DNA from: Tetragonia tetragonoides
Taxonomy: Eukaryota > Streptophyta > Magnoliopsida > Caryophyllales > Aizoaceae
Direction of reading: 5' to 3'
Assembly (NCBI GenBank): GCA_038025085.1
Contig: CM076144.1
Span: forward strand, 47,470,001 to 47,534,000
DNA length: 64,000 nucleotides
The notes under the pieces were generated by a model. That model did no database searches. It worked only from the letters and a program-made list of their open reading frames with translations, and was not told the origin of the DNA. Numbering within the stretch: the stretch's first letter is position 1; each line of letters starts with the position of its first letter. This document shows positions 1 through 9,225 of the stretch, in pieces. A program made the translations under genes and the position numbers.

Positions 1-1081
1 CATCACTCTTGCTAATGTAGTCACACTTAGCTCTCTGAAATACCATGTCAAGCTCACAGTTCTTCAGTTGTAAGTATTTTTAGAGCATACATCTTCCCTT
101 TCCAATCAGGCTCTGATCAAGAGGGGATCCCTTCAAGGCAGTTTGCACCTGTAATAATTCTTCTTGAGCACACTGCACTCTAGCTTCAATATTAGAGAAT
201 CTTCTGCCATGAAGCCTTTTAAGTTCACCCTTAAGCAACTTCAGTTGCTGCATAATTGTATACATCTTGCAACCTTGGATTGGGGTCTGCCAAGTCTTCT
301 CCACAACCTCTAAGAAAGAAGGATCCTTAATCCAAGCATTAAGGAATTTGAAAGTACATGACTCTCTAGGACAGTTCTCAGCAATTGTCACTAAGGAAGA
401 TGAGTGATCAGACACCCCGGCAGGAGGGAAGGGGACAGTGGCATCAAGCCCTTGAAGTACCCACTGGTCATTTGCAAGGACTCTATCAAGCTTGCACCAC
501 ACCCTATCATCAGTATCCTGCTTATTACTCCATATAAAGAGGGCTCCAGTTGCAGGGAGGTCACTAAGTCCACATTCAGTCACACAATCAACCAAATCCT
601 AAACCTCAGAATCCACAATACCAGTTTTACTAATTTTCTCCCCAGCATTAAGGACTACATTGAAGTCACCAAGTAGTATCCAAGGGGAAGTCCCCACCCT
701 AAGCTTACCAAGTTCCTCCCAGAGTTGTTTCCTGGTAGCAGCAGAATTGGCAGCATACACAAAAGTTATCAGCATTGAGAGCTGACTCCTTCTTGAGATC
801 ACCTTACAATGTACCTTTTGACTAGATTCAGCCAAAACTTCCACCTGCACATTAAAATCCTTCCAAAGAACCCAGATTCTCCCATTAACATGAGAGGAAT
901 AATTGCAGTAATTCTGCCAATCACCAAACTGTCTTCTAAGAACTCTTTTAGCTTTACTCTGTTTCACTCTGGTTTCCAGCACTCCCATAATATCAATTTT
1001 ATTAGCCTTGAGGAAATTTTTAACCTCAATCTGCTTTAGAGACTTATTCAAGCCCCTAATGTTCCAAGCTAAGCAGATCAT
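1..1081 (-). pseudogene. LINE ORF2, endonuclease part, with in-frame stops
   Basis: The product would nick target DNA for target-primed reverse transcription. ATG is at 1081-1079. The AP-endonuclease fold is recognised from LAWNIRGLN at the N terminus, then GVLETRVK, ILLGDFNVV, the WCKLDRVL block and the VSDHSS histidine motif. A TAG at about 596-598 separates the first 160 residues from the rest in the same frame. A second stop (TAA) follows GRCML near 77-79, and the frame then stays open to the window edge. The reverse transcriptase is outside the window. Confidence 0.88.
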
Positions 1082-1242
1082 TTATCAGGAGGAGATTTGC
1101 CACTACCAACCCCTTCTGAACCTCCATTCTTGCCTTTACCTATACTGCCATTATTCTGATCCTCCCCCTTCCTCTTGGATTTATTACCTGTTGCTTGCAC
1201 AACCTGATGAACACTTCTCACTTCACCATTCCTACTAACAAT

Positions 1243-2598
1243 CTACCTGGTACCAGGAGTTTTCTGCTGTTGTTTTCGAATACTCCCATCACCCTGCTTC
1301 TCTTTGTTAGTACACTGGTCCTCCTTGTTCTGTCCCCCAGTATCATGCCCATCTCCTGTAGCCCCTTGAACAGGCTTCACAACCTCAGCATGAGGTACTG
1401 GAGGAGTCACTTTCTCAAGTATAACAGGTACAACCACTACAGGTCTTGGTGGATCAGCAGCCATAGGTTGTACTCTATGAGGGTTCTTCCTACAAGCAGT
1501 CTCCAAGTGCCCAAGCTTATTGCACAAAGGGAAATAGTAAGGAATCCACTAAAAGTAAGTCTCCTGCTTCAGTTTACCCAGGAAAGGAGAAGAAATAAAG
1601 ACCCACTCAGGCATCTTGTTGCTGACATCAACCTTTATGAGAACTCTGGCATATTAAATTAACTCCTTCTCAGCAGTGTATCTATCAGCAAAGAGTGGAA
1701 TACCAATCTTGCTAGCAATTTTACTCAAAGAACTTGCAGACCAAAAGTGCACATCAAGACTAGGAAATCTCACCCAAACTGGCACTCTATAGACATCTAA
1801 TTGATCAAGGGTAAAATCAGCAGTCCAAGGTTTCAACACAAAAGTTTTATTCGCCACATTCCACGGGCCCTTCTTTAATATAGCATCTCTATCTTCTTCA
1901 GATTGAAATCGAATAAAGAACCACCCCTTTGCATGATATTGAATCTTAGGTCGTGCCACATGTGTCCAATTCTTATCAGTAAAGTCTTGAACTATGGCCA
2001 GTTTTGGATTTCCCCCAATTACAAAACCCACCAATGTGTGTTTCCAATATTCAATTTCTTCTTCAATATCCTCCATAACAATTTCAACACATTCAACATC
2101 AAGAACGCTAGGGATAAAATCAAGTTTCAAACCCTTAGCACTTTGAAAATTATTGCCCCAATTCTTCTTATTCTTCCATGAATCATTCTTTTCAGTAGTA
2201 GGAGGAACATTTTTATGGACACTATGATTATCATCAGGATTAGGATTAACATTCTTATCAGACCCATAATTACCCGAATTCCCCAAATTATCAACAGGAG
2301 CAGAATTTTCATTTGTTTCAGCATGGGAATTAACAAACCCTAACATCTCAAAATCATTTGTAACAGCAGGGACAGTAGAAGAAATACCTTCCAACAAGCT
2401 TCCAAACGAAGGCGGAAGAAATTCATGGAATTGCAATGGCGATTTGGGCACTGGTTGTTTCATCTGGGTTTCCATTTGCGATCTCGTTTTGGCCCCAATA
2501 GCTCCATTAATGGGCTCAATCAATTCCTCAGAAGAAGCTGCATCAGAAACTGGCTTTGGATTCTTTGTGGGACGTCCTCTCTTACCTCCAACAACCAT
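1243..2598 (-). pseudogene. LINE ORF1 (DUF4283, zinc-knuckle protein), with in-frame stops
   Basis: This is the nucleic-acid-binding ORF1 of plant L1 elements. ATG is at 2598. A low-complexity N terminus (about 150 residues, Asn/Asp rich) precedes a DUF4283 domain recognisable from GFVIGGNPKL, GWFFIRFQSEEDRDAIL and KGPWNVANK. The same frame continues through a TAA (1654-1656) and a TAG (about 1552) into the knuckle LCNKLGHLETAC and a Pro-rich tail ending at 1243. The knuckle keeps Cys-His-Cys, but the position of the first Cys reads as Phe. The two stops and this loss show decay rather than a shifted gene. Confidence 0.85.
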
Positions 2599-2664
2599 GG
2601 CGGAAAAGTGCGCAGGATAAGACTTCGCGTTTTTAGCCTACACCACCGGAGCTCTCAAACTCTC

Positions 2665-2789
2665 AAACCGTCCTCTCGTTTTGCCCTCCTTGTTCATATC
2701 AAATAGGGCGTTTCTAATAAAATTGCCCTCCTACTTAATTATGCAATATCTAATATGGCATTTTCTGAAAAAATGCCCTCCTCATTACT
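2665..2789. repeat. CACTA-like subterminal repeat debris
   Basis: The AT-rich stretch carries units such as AAATAGGGCGTTTC and ATGCCCTCCT. They recur at 19600-19710 and, next to a CACTA end, at 24480-24676. No terminus is present here; it looks like a subterminal fragment trapped between the LINE and the truncated MITE. Confidence 0.5.
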
Positions 2790-3093
2790 GGGTCCGTTCT
2801 CCCCAACTGAAAAACGTTTATATTTATTACTGAGAATTTATTTTTGTTGAACTTCATTGAACTTTATTTAATTTTATTTAACTTTGTTGAACTTCGTTGA
2901 CTTTGTTTATTTTTTTTGAATCTTGTTGATTCAAGTGTTTTTTATAACTAGTTTGTATATTGGTTTGTTTAACTTTATTGAACTTTGTTTAACTTTATTT
3001 AACTTTATTTAACTTTGTTGAAATTTGCTGAAGTTTGTTGAAGTTTGCTAAAGTTTGTTGAAGTTTGTTGAAATAAACAGAAATAAGTTGGGG
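2790..3093 (+). mobile_element. Harbinger-like MITE, 3'-truncated copy
   Basis: It starts with GGGTCCGTTCTCCCCA, as in the complete copy at 30924-31279, and shares the same interior of TTGAACTTTGTTGAAC repeats and the AAATAAACAGAAATAAG segment. It breaks off at TTGGGG near 3093, where the second terminal repeat should follow, so the right TIR is missing. Confidence 0.7.
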
Positions 3094-3193
3094 TTTCTGT
3101 TTATTTATGTTTATTTCAACAAACGTTTTATAGCAATTAGACACTTAAAAGAATAAGAAAAAAAAAGCAATGCAATTGATCACGTATGCATCG

Positions 3194-3713
3194 TGTCACG
3201 GTCCGCCTTTTCTAGTTGTGGGACGTGCGGCGCGCTCTTGTCTCCTAGCTGCAAGAGTCCAGCCGTACACAAGGAACGTCTTTGATGTGTCCGTGGACAC
3301 AAGAGAGTGAGGGAGGGACGGAGTTTGAGAGAGGGGTTGGATGATGCACACAATCAATACAGTTTAACAACAACAAGCATTGACATCAATGCATCGATAT
3401 GGAGGACTACTTCCCCCATAAAGAGTCTTAAAAGGTTTATTCATTCTGACAGGAGTATACATCAAGAGTGCATAACTTTCATACTCGACATCTACTCCTA
3501 AAAGTAAAAGAACTAGAAAGCTTAAAGACATGTCCAAGGGTCGACACGCAGGAAGCGCCTTAGAGACATGTTACTAGGGAACTAGAAAGCGTAAAGAAAG
3601 CATAAAAACATGTCCAAGGGACAACATGCAGAAAGCGCCTTAGAGACATGTTACATTGCAAGGAAAGTAAAGGAAAGCTGTAAATTACGAGGTGTGAGGG
3701 GCAAAACATAACA
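3194..3713 (-). repeat. 3' LTR of the Ty3/gypsy element
   Basis: It is 520 bp and starts TGTCACGGTCCG and ends CATAACA on the plus strand. It contains an internal duplication of about 60-80 bp (units beginning GAACTAGAAAGC at about 3511 and 3580). The second unit has 11 extra bases relative to the other LTR. Confidence 0.95.
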
Positions 3714-3726
3714 TTCTCCCCCACTA
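3714..3726 (-). other. polypurine tract
   Basis: On the minus strand, TAGTGGGGGAGAA sits immediately upstream of the 3' LTR. This is the expected place for the plus-strand DNA primer. Confidence 0.9.
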
Positions 3727-3754
3727 AAGTTGTCGACGACCTCGGCGACGTGAT

Positions 3755-6543
3755 TCAGTCATCAAGTGTCGGGGACGGCTTGGTGCGGATGTTGGCCCGA
3801 GTAGACTTGTTGCGGGCGGAATCTTCTGGGTCTGGATGATACGGCTTCAAGCGACTCACATGAAAGACAGGGTGTACTTTCATCCAAGTCGGGGGTTCCA
3901 CTTTGTAAGCCGTACTTCCCACCTTTTTGGTGATAAGGATGGGGCCTTCATATTTGCGGACTAACCGCTTGTCGCTTCCTCTCAGGAATCTCATCTGCTC
4001 TGGGAGGATCTTCACCATCACTAGGTCTCCCACTTCGAACTCCAGTGGCCTTCTCTTCTGATCGGCCCATTTCTTCATGTGCTTCGAAGCCTTTTCTAGG
4101 TAACTCTGAGCAATGTCGGTGTTTTGCTTCCATTCTCTGGTGAACTCATATGCCTTATTGCTTCGGCCCTTGTAATGATCATCCACAGTGTGCGGTAAGA
4201 GAGGTTGTTGCCCCGTGACAACTTCGAAGGGACTCCTGTTAGACGAGGAGCTCTTCTGAGAATTGAAGCAGAGCTGGGCTACATCTAGTAGTCTCACCCA
4301 CTCTCTCTGGTTGGCGCTCACAAAGTGTCGAAGGTATTCTTCGAGGAGCCCGTTGAATCTTTCTGTATGGGGATGGTATGCTGAAGACATGCTCACCTCT
4401 GACCCAAGAAGCTTGAAGAGTTCACCCCAAAAGATACCTGTGAACCGAGGGTCTCGGTCACTCACAATGCTCCTAGGTAGCCCCCAGTACTTGACAATGT
4501 ATTTGAAGAAGAGGACGGCTGTCTCTTCTGCTCCAATAGCTTTTGGCATAGGGATGAACGTGGCATACTTAGAGAATCGATCCACTATCACCATAATAGC
4601 GGACAAGGGTCCGACCTTCGGTAACCCGTTGATGAAGTCCATGGAGACACTCTCCCATGGTCTCGTCGGCACTGCGAGTGGATTTAGTAGGCCGCCCTGC
4701 TTGAGTCGATCCGGCTTGTCTTGCTGACACACGAGACACGTCCGAGTGTAGCTCATTACGTCGTCCTTCATCTGGGGCCAGAAGTACCCTTGTTTTAGCA
4801 AGCTCAAGGTTCGCTGCTACCCCGGATTTCCTGCCCAAAGGGTGTCATGACATTCACTCAGCAATTTCCTCCGAATTCCCTCGGCCCTGGGAACATACAA
4901 CCTATGTCCCTTTGTGAAGATAAGGCCATCTTCTACCCAGAACCGTCTCATTTTCCCTTCTTTAATGAGCTGTTGGATGGTCTTCACCATCGCATCTTGA
5001 CCTAGGTGTTGCTTGATCTGGTCGCGGATCGTAGTGGTCACTAGACTTGTTGACAAGTGAGCCATTTGCTTCAAGGCAACAAGGTCAGCCCGACGACTGA
5101 GAGTATCCGCGACCTTGTTGTTGACCCTAGGTCTGTATGTAAACTGCACATCAAATTCCGCCAAGGATTCCTGCCACCGAGCTTGTCGACCAGTGAGTCT
5201 TGGTTGGGTTAAGAAGTGGCTCGCCGCAGTGTTGTTTGTGCGAACGAGGAACTTCGAACCCAAAAGGTAGTGTCTCCAGACCCTTAAGCAATGTACAATT
5301 GATAGTAACTCCTTCTCTTGGGCGGCATACTGCCTCTCGGCCCCATTCAGGTTGCGGCTCTCAAAAGCAACCGGGTGGCCTTCTTGAAGTAGTACTCCTC
5401 CGAGGGCAAAGTCTGAGGCATCCGTCTCGACTTCAAAGGGTTTTGTGACATCGGGGAGAGCCAATACCGGTTCTTTGGTTACCAACTTCTTCAACTTTTC
5501 AAACGCCTCCATCTGTGATTCGGCCCAATTCCAACCTTCACACATCTTAAACAAGTCTGTGAGGGGAGCCACAATACCAGAATGCCCTGCAATGAAGCGC
5601 CGGTAGTAATTAGCAAGGCCAAGGAAGGAACGAAGCTCAGAGACATTCTTCGGAGGCTGCCACTCCTTGATGGCAGAGACTTTCTACGGATCCATGCGCA
5701 TCTTCCCCTTTCCTACAAAGTGACCAAGGAAACTAATTTCCTCTTGTGCAAATGAGCACTTCTCTGGCTTTACGAAGAGGTGGTGCTCGCGTAACTTCTC
5801 GAACACCAGTCTTAAGTGTTCCAAGTGTTCGCTCATGGTCTTGCTGTAGATCACAATATCATCAAGGTATACCACCACAAACTTATCCAAGTACCCGTGG
5901 AAGACATGGTTCATCAAGGTGCAGAATGTTGCAGTAGCATTCGTAGTCCAAAGGGCATCACTAACCATTCAAAAGCTCCATATCTCATCACACAAGATGT
6001 CTTCGGCTCGTCCCCTTCCGATATACGAACTTGATGGTATCTCGACCTCAAATCAAGCTTCGTGAAGTATACCGCATCGCCGAGCTGATCGAACAAGTCA
6101 GGAATCAACGGAATAGGATAGTGATTCCTCACCGTCAACTTATTGAGTGCCCGATAGTCAATACACAGCCGGAGAGTCCCATCTTGCTTTTTCTGGAACA
6201 ACACCGGAGCTCCGTAGGGCGCTTTAGACGGTCGGATGAATCCTCCTTTCAAGAGCCCATCCAACTGTTTTCTCAGTTCAGCCAGTTCGGGAGGTGCCAT
6301 CCTGTAAGGACTACGAGCGGGTGGCACGGCTCCCGGGATTAGCTCGATCTGATGATCGACAGATCGGCGAGGAGGGAGGACTTGGGGTAGGTCATCAGGA
6401 AAGATGTCCTTGAATCCCTCAAGCAGTCTCGCTACTTCCGGAGGAGTGGTCTCATCTTTACAATCTTCCTTCATCGACAAAGTAGCCAGGAACGACGGTT
6501 CACATCTTCGAAGTCCCTTCTCAAATTGCATCGACGAGAGCAT
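3755..6543 (-). pseudogene. gypsy pol: reverse transcriptase, RNase H, integrase (disrupted)
   Basis: RT occupies about 6400-5690 ([27 protein letters not shown]). RNase H occupies about 5480-5080 ([22 protein letters not shown]). The integrase zinc finger is near 4860-4730 with CLVCQQ, and the core has SMDFINGLP, VSDRDPRFT and YHPHTERFN. Breaks: a one-base frameshift near 5965 inside the FGL..NA RT motif, a TAG at 5684 after MRMDP, and a TAG at about 4817 where the family normally has Trp before QRTL. In the zinc finger the second His reads Asn (AGNPG). Only 31 residues, not the usual 35, separate the second catalytic Asp from Glu, indicating a 12-base deletion. The reading ends at 3755 with no chromodomain. 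Confidence 0.93.
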
Positions 6544-7399
6544 CTATCCCCGTTTACTCTCAACCTTCACGTTCGACGCTTTCACCAGACACGGGTTGTC
6601 ACCTATCAACAATAAGGAACTCAAATGTGGCATGGGTGCCCCTTTAGACGTGCTGAGGAAGTCCATACCCAGTACCATCTTGAAATCATCTAGTGGAGTC
6701 ACCGTAAGGTCCAATCGACCACTCCACTCCCCTATCCGAGTGAGGACTCCCTTGGAAATCCCATGGATAGGTCTTGCTGCCGAGTTCACGACCTTCATAC
6801 TGCCGCCTGCGCGGTCTAGCTTTAGTCCCAATCTCTCTGCTTCGGTGCCGGCCACAAAGTTATGGGTGGCACCAGTGTCAACCATTGCTCGAGTACTACG
6901 TCCATTGATACTACATCGACGTACATGAGCTCCGTCGACTTGGGTTTTAGGGAAGTCTATCACCCCTCAGGGCGCCCAGTAAATGAACAGCTCCCATGTG
7001 TGGTATTTCATCATCATCCATTTCATTGTTCCTGCTTGTCTCTCCTTCGTTGGTGCCATCAGACTCCACAGACATCTTAGATAGATTCTGCTGGAGGGCA
7101 CTGAAGTCTCGATGAGGGCACTCGGTGTGTTTGTGTGGCCCTTTGCAGTTGAGGCAACTTAACTTCGATGGCCATCTTGCCGTGGACGACTCTGTCCGAT
7201 TGAACGATGAGGTCGCCCCTGGGGGTCGGTAAGATGCCGGTCTAGGGGCTCCCCCTCCACCGTTCCCATATCTACTATTGCCACCATTGTTGTTACCCCC
7301 GTTGTAGTTTCGAGAGTTGTTCGAGCCTGTCTGAGAGCCAGTTGACCCTGCTCGGTTCGCAACTAAACTTGGCCCTGTTGGCCCTTTCCTTGGTGGGGT
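6544..7399 (-). pseudogene. gypsy nucleocapsid knuckle and aspartic protease (disrupted)
   Basis: A Gly/Asn-rich spacer leads to the knuckle CLNCKGPHKHTEC near 7155-7117 (CX2CX3HX4C). The retropepsin has MVDTGATHNF (about 6890-6860) and VLGMDFL (about 6670), the latter matching the second conserved protease block. A frameshift near 6965 separates the knuckle frame from the protease frame, and a stop at 6544 separates the protease from RT in the same frame. The gag frame also ends in a TAG near 7400. Confidence 0.85.
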
Positions 7400-8073
7400 C
7401 TATTTCCCTAGCTGGTTGTCGAAGAGCCGTTCAGCCACGTTTATAGCAGCCGACAAGGTATCTAGCTTTTGTCTGTTCAACTCACGTTGAGCCCACTCTT
7501 TCAGCCCATCGATGAAATTGAACATACGATCCTTGTCGCTCATGTCCCTGATCTCCAACATGCACGCCGAGTACTCCTTCACATAGTCTCGGATGGTCCC
7601 CGTGTGCTTGATGGTCTTTAACTTCCTTCGGGCAATGAACTCAGTGTTCTCCATGTGTCTATTTTCAGAGTTTTGTCTTCGATCTCGGCATACTTCGAAC
7701 GCCACCACAATTTCGCGTCATCTACTAGGTACATGACCGCGGTGTCGACCTTCTGGTCCTCTTCCAGTCCACTGACTCGGAAGTATTGTTCTAGGTCGAA
7801 GACAAAATTGTCTACTTCCTTGGAGTCTCTGGCTCCACTGTAGGTCCGGGGCTGAGGGGGCTTCACCCCTCTCGACCCTGATCCACCACTACCGCTAGCA
7901 ACGACCCGGTTGATCATAGCACACTGATCCCACAACGCTTGGAGTTGATTGTGGATGTGGTCAAGCTCCTCCCGCAAGCTTGCGGAGGACATATCATGCA
8001 CTTGGGCCTCCAATGCATCGATTCGGGCATCCGACCCGATCACAAGTTTCTCTAGCTCTTCCATGGTCACCAT
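7400..8073 (-). pseudogene. gypsy gag (frameshifted)
   Basis: ATG at 8073 opens a coiled-coil-like N terminus (LDHIHNQLQALWDQ). The capsid-type block follows: FVFDLEQYFRVSG, LWWRSKYAEIED and IDTWRTL. The frame then shifts near 7650-7700, and the gag continues with ARRKLKTIKHTG, IRDYVKEYSACML and FIDGLKEWAQREL to 7400. This is the structural protein of the virus-like particle; it cannot be made intact from this copy. Confidence 0.88.
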
Positions 8074-8124
8074 GGTTTCGAATTCAATCTAGCAACCTTT
8101 CACTGAGCGTGCTTCTCTCGCTGC

Positions 8125-8136
8125 GCTCTGATACCA
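8125..8136 (-). other. primer binding site, initiator methionine tRNA
   Basis: The minus strand reads TGGTATCAGAGC two bases inside the 5' LTR. This is the standard complement of the 3' end of plant tRNA-iMet. Confidence 0.95.
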
Positions 8137-8138
8137 AC

Positions 8139-8647
8139 TGTCACGGTCCGCTTTTCTAGTTGCGGGACGTGCGACGCGCTCTTGTCTCCTAGCGGCAAGA
8201 GTGCCAGCCGTACATAAGGAACGTCTTTGATGTGTCCGTGGACACAAGAGAGTGAGGGAGGGACGGAGTTTGAGAGAGGGGTTGGATGATGCACACAATC
8301 AACACAGTTTAACAACAACAAGCATTGACATCAATACATCGATATGGAGGACTACTTCCCCCATAAAGATTCTTAAAAGGTTTATTCATTCTGACAGGAG
8401 TATACATCAAGAGTGCATAACTTTCATACTCGACATCTACTCCTAAAAGTAAAAGAACTAGAAAGCTTAAAGACATATCCAAGGGTCGACACGCAGGAAG
8501 CGCCTTAGAGACATGTTACTAGGGAACTAGAAAGCGTAAAGACATGTCCAAGGGTCAACATGCAGGAAGCGCCTTAGAGACATGTTACATTGCAAGGAAA
8601 GTAAAGGAAAGCTGTAAATTACAAGGTGTGAGGGGCGGAACCTAACA
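8139..8647 (-). repeat. 5' LTR of the Ty3/gypsy element
   Basis: It is 509 bp, TGTCACGG...CCTAACA, about 97% identical by eye to the 3' LTR. It is followed by the second copy of the CATCG target duplication. Confidence 0.95.
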
Positions 8648-8652
8648 CATCG

Positions 8653-9225
8653 CAATTTCCCCAACCATATCCCCTGATTCATGTAAATTTAAATGTAATG
8701 CTTAAAAAAACAAAGAAGTTACTAATAAATCTTCAGGCTACAATGAAATCCCCTCCTTGCTTGCAATTCTCTCTCTTTTCATGCCCAAAATGTCACTAGA
8801 GCTATTTGTCACAAAGCATTCTTTGAAATTGTTTGAAAACCTACAGAGGTTCATGAGTTTCAAATGGGGTCGTATAATTGGTATACTCAGTATATGTTCT
8901 TCAAGAAATCAGTGACGTTTGATTGAATAATGTGCAATCGAAGGGAAAATGGCTCACTTCAGAACCCTCAAGCCATTTATGGGTTTCTATCCCAGTTTGT
9001 GAGCCTATGTGCCTTATTTATAAGGCTGACCCAGGTCATTTCTTACCTTGCTCTTTATTTCCAACCATGTATTCGTTGCTGCAGATTTAATTCTGATTCC
9101 TACTGGTTTGAGTATGCCTTAAAGTCTGATTTGATTTTTACTTATAATATTCTATGGATTTCTGAAGGACTTATACAAGCCATCTTTAAGTCATTTGGTG
9201 CCAATTTTATCATGTTTAATTATTT
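8653..9225. other. unassigned sequence before the plus-strand LINE ORF2
   Basis: No ORF1 of the DUF4283 type is seen here. An open frame at 8930-9229 has no motif I recognise. The stretch may be LINE leader or the old target sequence that the gypsy element split. Confidence 0.4.

Larger units (their letters stand above)
1..2660 (-). mobile_element. L1-type LINE retrotransposon, partial and decayed
   Basis: A non-LTR retrotransposon reads leftward. It has an ORF1 of the plant DUF4283/zinc-knuckle type (1243-2598) followed by an ORF2 that begins with an APE-type endonuclease (1081 downward). The window start cuts it off before the reverse transcriptase. The 5' end lies just right of the ORF1 start, near 2650, where CACTA-like sequence begins; no target-site duplication can be checked because the 3' end is outside. 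Both ORFs carry in-frame stops, so the copy is dead. Confidence 0.9.
3194..8647 (-). mobile_element. Ty3/gypsy LTR retrotransposon, complete ends, coding region broken
   Basis: The LTRs at 3194-3713 and 8139-8647 both run TGTCACGG...TAACA and are flanked by the 5-bp duplication CATCG (3189-3193 and 8648-8652). The order on the minus strand is 5' LTR, tRNA-iMet primer site, gag, protease, RT, RNase H, integrase, polypurine tract, 3' LTR; RT before integrase defines Ty3/gypsy. The gag and CX2CX3HX4C knuckle resemble the Galadriel/Reina chromoviruses, but no chromodomain is recognisable after the integrase. By hand the LTRs differ at about 14 substitutions and 3 indels in about 509 aligned bases, so the insertion is fairly recent. 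Confidence 0.96.
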
